A stretch of DNA of 36,604 bases. Source: Oscillospiraceae bacterium. GTDB lineage: Bacteria > Bacillota > Clostridia > Oscillospirales > Oscillospiraceae. This document shows, in pieces, positions 1 to 8,900 of the stretch; within the stretch, counting starts at the first letter, position 1; every line of letters starts with the position of its first letter. The notes under the pieces are model-generated. The model was not told the DNA's origin. It saw nothing but the letters and a program-made list of their open reading frames with translations, and did not search any database. The stretch is taken from positions 1-36,604 of the forward strand of contig JAGAMC010000044.1 of assembly GCA_017624915.1 (NCBI GenBank). The letters run 5' to 3'. Made by a program: the position numbers and the translations under genes.

Positions 1-521
1 ATCTCGCCCGCGCCCTCGCAGTCGCTGGCGGTAATGATGGGGGTGTGCACGTAGACAAAGCCCCGGTCCTGGAAGAAGCAGTGGACGGCGTGAGCGGCCA
101 CGGAGCGCACCCGGAAGGCGGCGGAGAACAGATTGGTTCTGGGACGCAGGTGCTGGATGGTGCGCAAAAACTCAATGCTGTGGCGCTTTTTCTGCAGGGG
201 GTAGTCGGGGGTGGACACGCCCTCCACGGCGATGGAAGCGGCCTTGACCTCCAGAGGCTGCTTGGCCTCGGGGGTGAGGACCACGGTGCCGGTGACGATC
301 AGGGCGGCGCCCACGTTCTGGCCGGCGATCTCCTTGTAGTTGTCCAGCACATTGGCGTCCATGACCACCTGCAGGTTCTTGAAGCAGGAGCCGTCGTTCA
401 GCTCGATAAACCCAAAGGTCTTCATGTCACGGATGGTGCGGGCCCAGCCCATAACGGTGACGGACTGGCCGCCCAGCTTGTCCTGGTCGGCGAAAAGGGC
501 GGCGATGGTGATGCGATCCAT
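1..521 (-). CDS. asnS: asparagine--tRNA ligase, N-terminal part
   Basis: Class II aminoacyl-tRNA synthetase that charges tRNA-Asn in the cytoplasm. The visible 173 residues begin [10 protein letters not shown] and hold the OB-fold anticodon-binding domain (about residues 15-100, with [20 protein letters not shown]) and the start of the catalytic domain, including the motif 1 area ([21 protein letters not shown] without its last residue). The usual length is about 460 residues, so the gene runs off the left edge. An in-frame ATG five codons upstream is possible, but GGAG nine bases before the ATG at 521 favours the start given. AsnRS is preferred over AspRS because of the SDCEGAGE-type sequence after motif 1. 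This identification is from memory of the family. Confidence 0.9.
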   Translation of the reverse strand, partial: MDRITIAALFADQDKLGGQSVTVMGWARTIRDMKTFGFIELNDGSCFKNLQVVMDANVLDNYKEIAGQNVGAALIVTGTVVLTPEAKQPLEVKAASIAVEGVSTPDYPLQKKRHSIEFLRTIQHLRPRTNLFSAAFRVRSVAAHAVHCFFQDRGFVYVHTPIITASDCEGAGE

Positions 522-560
522 AATTATCCACTCCATAATACTGTCAAAGACAATGTTTTT

Positions 561-599
561 ACAAAAATAGGACTGCTCTGTTTTCAGAACAGTCCTATT
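561..599 (-). terminator. intrinsic terminator after the LytTR/DUF3021 operon
   Basis: On the minus strand a 14-bp stem (one G.U pair) with a four-base loop is followed by TTTTTGT. It lies 55 bases past the stop of the gene ending at 654 and overlaps the asnS promoter. It should stop incoming transcripts while leaving asnS initiation unaffected. Confidence 0.75.
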
Positions 600-625
600 A
601 TAATGCTTGTTTGCACCTTTTACAA
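597..625 (-). promoter_or_regulatory. sigma-A promoter for asnS
   Basis: TTGTAA, 17-base spacer, TATAAT on the minus strand, about 75 bases before the asnS start. The -10 box overlaps the base of the hairpin at 561-599, so transcripts begun here would start inside its first arm and could not form the full stem. Confidence 0.7.
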
Positions 626-653
626 GCAAAACGGAACAAAATTTTCCATTTGC

Positions 654-1154
654 TCAGTACATGGGGATGAAGAACGTCCACGGCGCGGTGGCGATGGCAA
701 GGGTAAGGCAGATGATGTGCCGCTGCCGGTCAGTCAGCTGATCGCAGGAGCGCATGGCCCATTTGTCAAAGAAGTAGATGCACACGCCGGATAGGGCCAC
801 CGCCGCCGCCGTCCACAAAAAGGCCAGGGGGGAGCGGAAGCAGTTGTACAGAATGGGCTCCACCCATGCCGACCACCAGTCGTATTGGGGACCGGACAGG
901 TTTATGCCCATAAACAGGGCGGGCAGCATAAAGGCGATGCCCACAAAGTCGGCCCCGAAGCCCAGCAGCCAGATCTTCCACCAGACTTGTTTGAGTACGG
1001 TCAGCTTGGCGGTGTGCCTGAGTGCGGTCAGGGTGATGAGCAGGACGGCACAGTCGATGATCAGGTTGCCCGGCAGGGCGATGAGCCACACTTGGGGAAC
1101 CAGAAACAGCATCCACACGGGGAAGATCACGTTGTAAAGCCGGGTCTTTTTCAT
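654..1154 (-). CDS. hypothetical multi-pass membrane protein, 166 aa
   Basis: No family recognised. The protein starts MKKTRLYNVIFPVWMLFL and has about five hydrophobic segments (roughly residues 10-30, 34-47, 60-85, 108-132 and 145-163), so it is an integral membrane protein. The start is set by AAGGAGGT eight bases upstream. Its ATG overlaps the stop of the preceding DUF3021-like gene (ATGA), so the two are probably translationally coupled. It is the last gene of a LytTR-regulator operon. By analogy with other LytTR/DUF3021 loci the regulator probably controls these membrane proteins, but their function is unknown. Confidence 0.75.
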   Translation of the reverse strand: MKKTRLYNVIFPVWMLFLVPQVWLIALPGNLIIDCAVLLITLTALRHTAKLTVLKQVWWKIWLLGFGADFVGIAFMLPALFMGINLSGPQYDWWSAWVEPILYNCFRSPLAFLWTAAAVALSGVCIYFFDKWAMRSCDQLTDRQRHIICLTLAIATAPWTFFIPMY

Positions 1155-2002
1155 GGGGATACCTCCTTGTCCTGTTTGCATTTGCGGTGCACAGCACCGA
1201 TGATGTTGCCGATCAGGGCAAAGGTGAACAGCAGGTCGGCGTGGAACAGGGCGGTATAGTTGAACAGCCAGAAGACGATAGGCACATACAGCAGGTAGGC
1301 AGCCACGGGGTAGAGAACACAAAAGCCCTGCCGCTTGCCAAGAGAGATGCCCGAGCACAGACCCACCACCGGGAACAGAATATAGGGCATCAGAAGGCCG
1401 GACAGCATGGGGAAACTGCCGGCGAAGAAGAAAAGATCAGCCCAGACCAGCGCGATGGGCAGGACGATGCACAGCACCAGCAGGAAGGGGAGATAGGGCA
1501 GGGTCTCACGCCATTTCAAGGGGGAGTGGGCCGGGGCGAGGCCCAGCTTGACCTTGATCTGGGCCACCTCCACATACCAGCCCACCCACCGGCCAAACCA
1601 GATCAGCAGGTACAGCAGGGTGTAGGGGATGAGCAGCAGCCGCCAGCCCCAGTCCAGAAGACAGAATACCCAAGCGTTGAGCAGGACCAGTGCGCCGGTG
1701 ACGATAAAGTGGACAAAGGAGTCTTTGAGCAGGGAGCGGGTGTCATCGGCAAAGGGCATGGTAGCGATGCCGATGGATGCACCCAGCGCGAAGATGCAGG
1801 TAAACTCCACCACCACGGCAAGCCAGTAGGAGCCGAACATGGCCACAGTTGCACCGGCTGCAAGGGTAAAGTCTCCCACAGGAACTGTGCCCTGGGGGCT
1901 CCAGCCGGTCAGGTGGAACCAGACCCAGAAGCCCAGCAGAAGCAGTTTTGCGGTCACACCGCCGATGATGGCACGGACGAGCAGTTTCTTCTTTTCGGTC
2001 AT
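1151..2002 (-). CDS. DUF3021-type membrane protein with extra C-terminal membrane domain
   Basis: The N-terminal half (about residues 1-155) fits the DUF3021 pattern. It has four membrane segments, the sequence ASIGIATMPFADDTRSLLKD, then FVHFIVTGALVLLNAW, and ends in a WYVEVAQIKVKL amphipathic stretch. DUF3021 proteins are typically about 140 residues and are encoded next to LytTR regulators, as here. The C-terminal half (about 165-275) adds four more hydrophobic segments with no family I recognise. That makes the protein 283 residues, about twice the usual size. RBS AAGGAGG precedes the ATG. It lies 15 bases after the LytTR gene and overlaps the next gene by four bases. The role is probably regulatory or transport-associated, unproven. 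Confidence 0.8.
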   Translation of the reverse strand: MTEKKKLLVRAIIGGVTAKLLLLGFWVWFHLTGWSPQGTVPVGDFTLAAGATVAMFGSYWLAVVVEFTCIFALGASIGIATMPFADDTRSLLKDSFVHFIVTGALVLLNAWVFCLLDWGWRLLLIPYTLLYLLIWFGRWVGWYVEVAQIKVKLGLAPAHSPLKWRETLPYLPFLLVLCIVLPIALVWADLFFFAGSFPMLSGLLMPYILFPVVGLCSGISLGKRQGFCVLYPVAAYLLYVPIVFWLFNYTALFHADLLFTFALIGNIIGAVHRKCKQDKEVSP

Positions 2003-2017
2003 GGGAACACCTCCTTT

Positions 2018-2458
2018 TTAAAGCTCCAGTGCCTGCCTGATCTTCTTCAGGCAGCGCCGGGACACAAAACAGGTCACGCCGCCGGTGAGGGTCATGCGGA
2101 TGGTGCCGCTGAGACTCAGATCCAGAGCGGTGACGTGGGCGAGGCTGACGATCTCCGAGTGGGAGATGCGCACGAATTTATGGGGGTCCAGCAGCTCCTC
2201 CAGCTCGTACAGCCGCTGGCGGACGGTGTATATGCCGTCGGCAGTCTGGACGGACACGGACTTGCCGTCGGCAAAAAAGCGCAGGATGCTGCCCGGATCC
2301 AGCAGCAGCACCTGGTCGCCCTGCGTGGCGGTGATGGCCGTGGGACGGCCGTGCTCCAGCCGGAGCAGAAGCTCCCGGATCTCATCGGTCAGCCGGTCTG
2401 CACAGACGATGATCTTGGGTGTGGTTTGCGCGGGGTCAAGCCTGAATTCAACGTCCAC
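2018..2458 (-). CDS. LytTR-family DNA-binding response regulator without receiver domain
   Basis: 146 residues with GTG start and AGGAGG eight bases upstream. The C-terminal about 100 residues form a LytTR DNA-binding domain: GDQVLLLDPGSILRFFADGK, then TVRQRLYELEELLDPHKFVRISHSEIVSL and a terminal basic helix RRCLKKIRQALEL. The N-terminal 40 residues are too short for a CheY-type receiver, so this is a stand-alone LytTR protein of the kind coupled to DUF3021 membrane proteins. It is the first gene of a three-gene operon with its own promoter. In this arrangement the membrane partner often restrains or signals to the regulator (known of the family, not shown here). Autoregulation is likely but no operator pair was identified. 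Confidence 0.88.
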   Translation of the reverse strand: MDVEFRLDPAQTTPKIIVCADRLTDEIRELLLRLEHGRPTAITATQGDQVLLLDPGSILRFFADGKSVSVQTADGIYTVRQRLYELEELLDPHKFVRISHSEIVSLAHVTALDLSLSGTIRMTLTGGVTCFVSRRCLKKIRQALEL

Positions 2459-2484
2459 GGGGCATCCTCCTTTCTGTCATCTTC

Positions 2485-2513
2485 AGTATAAAAGGTTTAC
2501 GGGGCTATGTCCA
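2485..2513 (-). promoter_or_regulatory. promoter of the LytTR operon
   Basis: TGGACA, 17-base spacer, TATACT, reading leftwards. The -10 box is 26 bases before the GTG start. Confidence 0.6.
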
Positions 2514-2645
2514 GCGGTTTGGAACAGACGGTCGTTTTCCGGGGATAAGTGGTCAGCTGGAAAAATTATGGTGGGGGTGTATAAGGGGGGAGGAGGCTGT
2601 CCAAACTATGGTACACAGGGGTGCGCAGCCCCGAAGGAGGTAAGT

Positions 2646-3413
2646 ATGAAGAAAACGACCGTGTTCAAGCGGGTAGGCGACTTTCTGCTGGGCAGGGGCT
2701 ACTACATAGCCCTTGCCCTGTGTGTGGCCACCATAGGGATCTCGGGCTATTATCTGGTATCGGTATTCAACAGCGGGCAGCAGCCCCCGGACCCCCAGCA
2801 GGTGAGCGGCGGGGCGCAGGTGGTCATCCCGGATGACGAGGGGGACCAGCCGCCCCTGCCCGACAAGTCGGGCGTGCCCCAGCTGGACGAGCATAAGGAG
2901 TCTGTGCAGCAGCAGGACAATCCTGCGCCACAGACCGAGCCGCCTGAGCGTCAGCAGACGGACAAACGGGGGGACGGCGGGACTGAGACGGTGGCCGCAC
3001 CCCCGGTGTACACCTGGCCGGTGAAGGGCGAGATCTTCAGTGGCTTCAGCCTTGAGGTGCTGGCCTATGACGAGACCATGGGGGACTGGCGCACCCATTC
3101 CGGGGTGGACATCGCCGCGGCGGAGGGCACCCGGGTGCTGGCCATGAGCAGCGGCACGGTGTCCAAGGTGTACGAAGATGACCTGATGGGCATGACGGTG
3201 GTCATTGACCACGGGGACGGTCTGGAAAGCCGCTATCAGAACCTGACCGGCAAGCCCACAGTGGCCGAGGGAGATGCGGTGGTCACCGGCACAGTCATCG
3301 GCGCGGTGGGCGATACCGCCATTGCCGAGCTCAACCGCCCCGCACACCTCCATCTTGAGGTCACACTGGAGGGCAGGGAAGTGGACCCGGTGGGCTATCT
3401 GCCTCAGTATTAA
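2646..3413 (+). CDS. spoIIQ: M23 (LytM) family membrane-anchored peptidase, SpoIIQ-like
   Basis: 255 residues. A short basic N-terminus and one membrane segment (about 20-41) are followed by a Pro/Gln/Glu-rich linker (45-120) and a LytM/M23 domain (125-255). The zinc ligands are present: HSGVD (H151, D155) and HLH (H234, H236). It should therefore be catalytically competent, unlike Bacillus subtilis SpoIIQ, which lacks a ligand. Size, single membrane anchor, linker and the sequence WPVKGEIFSGFSLEVLAYDE match Clostridia SpoIIQ. SpoIIQ sits in the forespore membrane and binds SpoIIIAH across the engulfment space. A general cell-wall endopeptidase is the alternative. GAAGGAGG lies eight bases before the ATG. 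The gene stands alone, and I could not find a convincing sigma-F promoter. Confidence 0.75.
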   Translation: MKKTTVFKRVGDFLLGRGYYIALALCVATIGISGYYLVSVFNSGQQPPDPQQVSGGAQVVIPDDEGDQPPLPDKSGVPQLDEHKESVQQQDNPAPQTEPPERQQTDKRGDGGTETVAAPPVYTWPVKGEIFSGFSLEVLAYDETMGDWRTHSGVDIAAAEGTRVLAMSSGTVSKVYEDDLMGMTVVIDHGDGLESRYQNLTGKPTVAEGDAVVTGTVIGAVGDTAIAELNRPAHLHLEVTLEGREVDPVGYLPQY

Positions 3414-3683
3414 AAAGAACGCACCCGGACCATGTCCGGGTGCGTTCATTTGTCAAAAAAGCCTCGCAGAGTTTCGCCGCCGCCAGCGGCGAAAGAAAGT
3501 GAAATCGTTTTCTCCGGCGACATGTGCGTCGGAGAAAACACAGCTCAGCCTGCAAACGTGCGAGTTGTCCGCCGCAAGCGGACAAAGAGTGCGCTGCAGC
3601 AGGCTGCATCCATCTCGAAAAAGTGGCGAAGCCACTTTTTCGACAGTCTCAACGCACCCGGACAGTTGTCCGGGTGTGCTTGC
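3414..3683. repeat. intergenic block of six strong hairpins
   Basis: No gene. Six stem-loops lie in series: 3417-3447 (14 bp), 3472-3494 (9 bp), 3507-3539 (13 bp, one G.T), 3565-3585 (8 bp), 3615-3643 (13 bp) and 3655-3676 (10 bp). The first and last share the arm AACGCACCCGGAC, so the block is bounded by direct copies of the same half-site. Two loops share CGC plus A/CA next to GCGGC-type stems. It separates two convergent genes. It may be a composite terminator or a non-autonomous palindromic repeat element. Confidence 0.7.
3417..3447 (-). terminator. strong terminator hairpin between convergent genes
   Basis: Perfect 14-bp stem GAACGCACCCGGAC with three-base loop. Read on the minus strand it is followed by TTTTTA, so it best ends transcripts of the leftward flavoprotein operon. 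It begins three bases past the peptidase stop and may also slow rightward transcription. Confidence 0.7.
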
Positions 3684-4745
3684 TTACATAGGGCACAGAG
3701 TGCGCAGAATGTTGTCCGCAAAGCGGTCCAGTCGTGTCTGGATCCCAGGCAGGGCCAGGGCCGCGCCGGGGTCGTTGGCCGTTTCGATCAGGGCGAATTG
3801 GCCGGGCAGGTGGAAGGATTTATTCATGTTCAGGGCGCTGATGAGCTGCCGGGCCACGATGTCGCCCCCGGAGTAGCCGGAGACCACGATGGCGAACAGG
3901 GCCTTGTCGTAAAAGCGGGTCTGCCGGAACAGAGCGGTCAGCCGGTTGACAAAAGCGGTGAGGTTGGCGGAGATGGCATCGTTGTAGTTGGGGCAGACCA
4001 TCACGATGGCGTCTGCCCGGCGCACGGCGGGATAGACCTCGTTTTGCATCACGCCGCCGTAGAAGCAGCCGCCCTTTTCTCCGAAATGCAGACAGGTGGT
4101 ATAGGGGCAGCCGGAACAGTCGGACAGGGTACCGTTGCGCAGCCCGATCTCCGTCACCCGGCAGCGGCCGCCAAGGCGCGCCTTTACCTGCTCCCACAAA
4201 TCCAGCGTGTTGGACACATGGTGGCTGGAGGCGTGGAGGACCAGCAGCTCGGGCTGTTCCCTGCGGGTGGGTGTAAAACCCAGCAGCCGCTGCACAAGCT
4301 CCGCCGCCGCGGCCAGATATGCCCCCTGCAGGTCGGTGGACAGGTTGGCGGCCTGGATCCGAAAGTTGGCCAGCGAGCCGGTCCCCTCCACCAGCGGGCG
4401 GCCGATGAAGCTGCAGCCGGACAGATTGGCCGCCAGCGTCAGCTCGGCGGCGGTGGATTTGGTATAGAGCTCGCCGCTGCCGTCCACGATGAGTCCGGCG
4501 GTGCAGCCGGTCAGCAGGGTGGGGTCGGAGCGCAGGGCCAGCAGCATGCGCTGGTACTCCGGATTTACACCGTGCCGACCCACCGGGACAGCGAACAGCA
4601 GGCGTTTGCCGGCCAGACCGGACAGCTCCTCTGCTCTGCTCAGGGTGTGAAGGTTAATACCTTGCGTGACGCTGAAGAGCAGTTGATCCAGCCGCTGACT
4701 GTCTGCGCTCTCATCCAACCGGGGATAGATTACGGTCAGGGACAT
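3684..4745 (-). CDS. iron-sulfur-flavoprotein-like NAD(P)H/FMN oxidoreductase family protein
   Basis: 353 residues. The C-terminal about 185 residues form a flavodoxin-like fold of the NADPH-dependent FMN reductase / iron-sulfur flavoprotein group. It has LLVLHASSHHVSNT (167-180), a Cys cluster at C210, C213, C218 and C227, then ADAIVMVCPNYNDAISANLT (244-263) and AIVVSGYSGGD. FMN is expected, and the four cysteines could hold a [4Fe-4S] cluster. The N-terminal 160 residues resemble a second, degenerate flavodoxin-like unit (KRLLFAVPVGRHGVNPEYQR, then GLIVDGSGELYTKSTAAELT) without such cysteines. The gene starts one base inside the stop of the dehydrogenase-like gene (TAATG), so the two are coupled. 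The substrate is unknown. Confidence 0.75.
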   Translation of the reverse strand: MSLTVIYPRLDESADSQRLDQLLFSVTQGINLHTLSRAEELSGLAGKRLLFAVPVGRHGVNPEYQRMLLALRSDPTLLTGCTAGLIVDGSGELYTKSTAAELTLAANLSGCSFIGRPLVEGTGSLANFRIQAANLSTDLQGAYLAAAAELVQRLLGFTPTRREQPELLVLHASSHHVSNTLDLWEQVKARLGGRCRVTEIGLRNGTLSDCSGCPYTTCLHFGEKGGCFYGGVMQNEVYPAVRRADAIVMVCPNYNDAISANLTAFVNRLTALFRQTRFYDKALFAIVVSGYSGGDIVARQLISALNMNKSFHLPGQFALIETANDPGAALALPGIQTRLDRFADNILRTLCPM

Positions 4746-5986
4746 TACAGCACTTCCTTCAGATGCTCCGCCGCATCCGTGATGCGCTCATACAGCGCGT
4801 CGGGGATGCTGGGGAGAAGCTCGGTCTCGATGCCGGCGGGGGTGTAGCGGTTTTTCACGCCCATATAGATGCCGTCCAGAAACACCGAGCCGCAGTGCCA
4901 CTCCCCCCGCAGGGTCAGCAGCAGGGACAGGGCGCCGGAGGACAGGGCGGGGGCCACATAGGGTTTGAAGCCGATCTGGCGCATTTTCAGGTTGGCGGTG
5001 ACGGTCAGCTCGGTCAACTGCTGGGACAGGGCGTCGTCATAGTGCTCGATGGAGTTGGCGATGGTCAGCCCCGTGCCGTGGGGGCCGAAGGAACGGCCCT
5101 CCGTCAGGAAAGAGGCAAAACGTTCGTCCCGCTTGGCATAGTATGCCGCCCGGGCGTTCATCACGCCCAGACCGAAGCCCTGCACTTGCTCGGGGCGCAG
5201 GCCCTTGCCGTCAAACACGCCGTTTTCATCCTTGTTGCTCTCCAGATAGGCGGTCTTGGCAAGGGGGTCCACGGGGTCGGACACGGCGCACCACAGGCCC
5301 TTGAAGCCTGCGTTTCGGGCCATCTTCGCGTAGTGGGTGACGATCTTTGCGTTGTTCTCAAACTGGTACATGCGCACGTCCTTTACATCCGAGCCCACAG
5401 GGGGGATGCCCTTGGAGGCCACGAAGACGAACATGTCGCAGTCAAAAAGCTTTTCAGGGGGGATGACCTCCACCTCCGGCATGGCGTCGTACTGCCAGGG
5501 CAGGGTGATCTGGCCCATCTCGAACTCCCAGCGGGCGGTGATCTGGTCGCTCAGGTCACAGATGCCAATAGACTCGATCACATCTGCGCCCAGCAGTTTC
5601 AGACCGGTGAGCAGGGTGGAGCCCACGTCGCCGATGGCCAGAACATTCACCCGCTTTTTGCCCGCCTTCGGCTCGGTGTCCAGAACGGACTGCCAGTTGG
5701 GACGGTCCATGTTCACCGCGGTCAGCTGACCCCGGGCAAGGGCGGCGGCGATGGGTGTTTCCGGCTCGGGGCAGGGCAGGCGGGATGCGTCCAGCACCTG
5801 CAGACTGTGGGGGAACTCAAGCTGACCGGGGTGGGTCACCTTGAAGCTGCCGCGGCCCAGCACCGGGTCGCCGTGGACGAGAACGTAGAGGGGAACGCCG
5901 TCCAGAGGGGCGGTTTCAGGACCAAAATCATCCAGAAGACAAGGGCTGGCAAGGTTAAGACCTTTGCAGGAATAGTAGTGATACAT
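4745..5986 (-). CDS. lactate/malate dehydrogenase superfamily protein, divergent
   Basis: 413 residues. About 110 residues of unassigned N-terminal extension precede an LDH/MDH-like body. The Rossmann motif is VLAIGDVGSTL (115-125). VSDPVDPL (235-242) matches the conserved VSNPVD of the family. FGPHGTGLTIANS (300-312) stands where LDH has GEHGDS, so H303 would be the catalytic histidine. VFLDGIYMGVKNRYTPAGIE (368-387) matches the C-terminal nucleotide-domain strands. Asp replaces Asn in the VSNPVD motif, and the substrate-specificity loop does not look like classical LDH or MDH. It lies five bases after the giant NadD-fusion gene and overlaps the flavoprotein gene by one base. It is probably an NAD(P)-dependent 2-hydroxyacid or related oxidoreductase, or a non-catalytic nucleotide-binding partner. 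Confidence 0.75.
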   Translation of the reverse strand: MYHYYSCKGLNLASPCLLDDFGPETAPLDGVPLYVLVHGDPVLGRGSFKVTHPGQLEFPHSLQVLDASRLPCPEPETPIAAALARGQLTAVNMDRPNWQSVLDTEPKAGKKRVNVLAIGDVGSTLLTGLKLLGADVIESIGICDLSDQITARWEFEMGQITLPWQYDAMPEVEVIPPEKLFDCDMFVFVASKGIPPVGSDVKDVRMYQFENNAKIVTHYAKMARNAGFKGLWCAVSDPVDPLAKTAYLESNKDENGVFDGKGLRPEQVQGFGLGVMNARAAYYAKRDERFASFLTEGRSFGPHGTGLTIANSIEHYDDALSQQLTELTVTANLKMRQIGFKPYVAPALSSGALSLLLTLRGEWHCGSVFLDGIYMGVKNRYTPAGIETELLPSIPDALYERITDAAEHLKEVL

Positions 5987-5990
5987 ATGG

Positions 5991-8900
5991 TTACCTCACA
6001 TCGGGAAAGGTGCGCATCAACAGTTCCAGATCGTTTTCCAGATAGACGGATGCGGCCAGGTTGGGGTCGTAGGATACGCATGCGCCCTTGTCGGGGCACA
6101 GGGGCAGGATGACCGCCTCGGGCAGGCGGCTGAGGGTCAGGTTGCGGGAGTAGAGCAGACGGTACTCCGTCTCCAGCACCAGCATGAGGTCCCGGGCATT
6201 TTCAAGGCAGCAGCGGGACAGCCCGAACACAGCCTGCTCCGGGCACTCGCCCCGGAAGGTGGGGGAGGCGTAGGGCAGGATGTGGTTGATACCGGGCAGC
6301 AGGCCCGGGACGGGGGCTGCGGGACGGCGCACCGTGTTGCCGCCGATGAAGGGGTAGAGGGTGGACTCCACAAACCACTGGCGCAGCCGCGGGACGAAAT
6401 ACACGCTGTCCACCGGGCGGCGGCGCACCTGCATCAGGTCCCGGCCGTAGCCGGACAGCACGCCCACCAGCACCGTTTTGATGGGCACATCCTCCTGCCG
6501 GAAGATGGGGTCAAGGGCGTTGATGCGGATGCCGGGGTGCATCAGGTCGTCCACAAGGATCACCGGCCGGTTGAAGGACTTGATGGTGCGGACCTGGTTG
6601 GGGATGGGGGAGTAGTGGAGAAATGCTTCGATAGAGCTGGAGTTCAGGTCTGGCTCATATACCTTGTCGGTGTGCAGGGTCTTGGTCACGGTGTTGGGCA
6701 CCGCCTTGCTGCGCAGCAGCTTGCCGAAGGGAACACACATATACTCACCCAGTTGACGGGGAGTGGTGGGCGTGATGGGCACGTTGTTAATGGCCGTGAT
6801 CTTTTCCAGCAGCCGGTGGTGGATCACATCGGAAGACAGGGTGAGCACCAGATTGCCCGGGTAGAGCCCGGTCACGGACTGCTGCAGCCGGTGATGGCAG
6901 CGGCGGATGGTCTTCAGCACCCGGCGGTTGTGGGAAAGGGGCTCCTGAATCGTGGTCTCCAGATTCTGGATCAGCACGGTGGGGGCGCGCATATCCACCT
7001 GGTAAAGGCAGGGAGCGTCCGCCACAGTCTGGAAGCCCTGACGCAGCAGCAGGTCATGGGTATCGCCCGGACACAGGCCGCTGTGGGGCAGGAACAGGGC
7101 GTAGACACAGTCCTCCTCCACGCACCGGGCCAGCAGCTCGCTGAGCAGCAGCTGGGCCGGGTCCTGAATGTGCCGGTCGTCCTCCACCTGCACGGCGGTG
7201 ATGAGCAGTACGGTGCCGGCCGCATTCAGACGGATACGCTGGGCAAGCTCGGCGTTTTTCAGGGCGGAGAACAGCTGGGCGGAGGAGAGGGTGCGGTAGC
7301 TGACCCAGCCGGCCAGCCGGTTTTTGTGTCCGGTGTCCCGCAGCACCAGCAGGCTGTCACCGTCCCGTTCCATGGCATGGCGCAGGGATTCCCGGTCGGG
7401 CCGGGCGGCGGTCACTTCGTCCAGCAGGTCCCTGTTGGGCCGGTCTGCCCACAGGAAGTGGGCTGCGCCCGCACCCAGCACGGGTTTGTTCTGGGCATCC
7501 CGCAGATACAGGCCGTTCTGATAGATGAAGTCCTGGATCACAGGGTCGATAAAGTTGGAGATGTCCCGGTTCAGATCCACGTTTTCGCGGATACGGGTGG
7601 AGCTGATGTCCTCCAGATGGGGGGGGAGCTGCAGCTGAATGACGTCGCCGGTGATGGGGGACAGGTCGGGCTGCACATCCCCGGGGCGGCGGAAAATAAT
7701 GTGGTTCATGGAGTGGATGGACCAGTCGGAGGGCTGAGCCTTATAGGAGGAGGCGTTGAGCACCACGTCGCTGCCCACCACCATATAGACCTGCCGGCCG
7801 GGGAAAATGCTGCACAGGCGGTGCAGGTCGTCGGGGTTGGCGATGTTCACGGGAATGTTGTCCGGGAACAGGTGTACATGGAAATCACCTGCCACCGACA
7901 TGCTGACGATCTGCCGGCGGATCAGATGGGGCTGGGCCTTTTTGGACCAGGAAAATTCATCCACGGCCAGATACACTTCAAAGCCCATGTCCCGGATGGC
8001 CTGCACGATGCCCTTGTGAGACAGGGTGAAGGGGTCAAAGGTGCCGGGGAAGAAGGCGATCCTGCGGGGGGCGCAGAAGGACATGGGGCCGTGATCCAGC
8101 CGGTACAGGGACAGGAAACGGTAGATGTGAGACAGGGCGGAGGCCCGGTAGAAGAAGGTCAGCCGGTCATCCTGTGGGGTGCGCTGAAGCAGGAACAGCA
8201 GCTTTTGATAGATGAGGGAGAACAGACGGGTCTTCTCCTCCAGCGGCAGCAGGGGGCTTTCAAACAGGTGCTTGCCGACCACCAGCATGGCCTCCTGCCG
8301 CACGCCCTCCCGGTAGTGGGCCAGACCCTGCAGCAGCATGCCCAGCAGCTCCTGACGGCGGGCTTCATACACCTCGTCAGACTCGGGGAACCGCTGGCGG
8401 TATGCGGGGTAGTGCTGCAGCAGCACACCCACAGTGGACAAAGCAACGGAGACGACGCTGTCGATGGGGTTGCCCAGCAGCTTTTTCAGAGTGACGATCT
8501 GCTCGTCAAGTTCGGTGGGGTGGAGATACAGGGCCGCTTCGCCCAGATAGTCGGGGATATACTTGGAGATCTCGTACTGGCCCATCTCAAGGCCCTTGCC
8601 CAGCTCCACGATCACCTCGTTGCGCTGTTCCCGGCGCAGCAGGGGCATCAGGTGTGCCAGGGCACGGCCCGCGTCATGGCGCACCACCACCCGTTCAGAC
8701 ACCTTGACCAGATTGGAAAGGTGGGTGGCGATGTGCAGAATGTGGTCGTGCCTGCCGTGCTCCACCTGATCCACCAGCAGCTCGATGCCGATGGTCTTGA
8801 TCAGCCAGGGGGTGGCGGTTTTCAGGTTGTTCAGGAACACATCGCTGACGATGTCCTGCTTGTAAAGCAGAGCCTCGTGCAAAGCGGTGTCCTCGCCGGA

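Noticed and set aside
522-653. T-box leader for asnS (and likewise 12602-12681 for leuS)
   Set aside because: The leaders are about 75 bases, far too short for a T-box, and no T-box consensus (AGGGTGGNACCGCG) is present.
2550-2645. Sigma-F promoter for the SpoIIQ-like gene
   Set aside because: A GTATA occurs at about 2578, but no GGNNANANT lies at the right distance.
3414-3683. CRISPR array
   Set aside because: The hairpins have different sequences and no regular repeat-spacer pattern. No cas genes are nearby.
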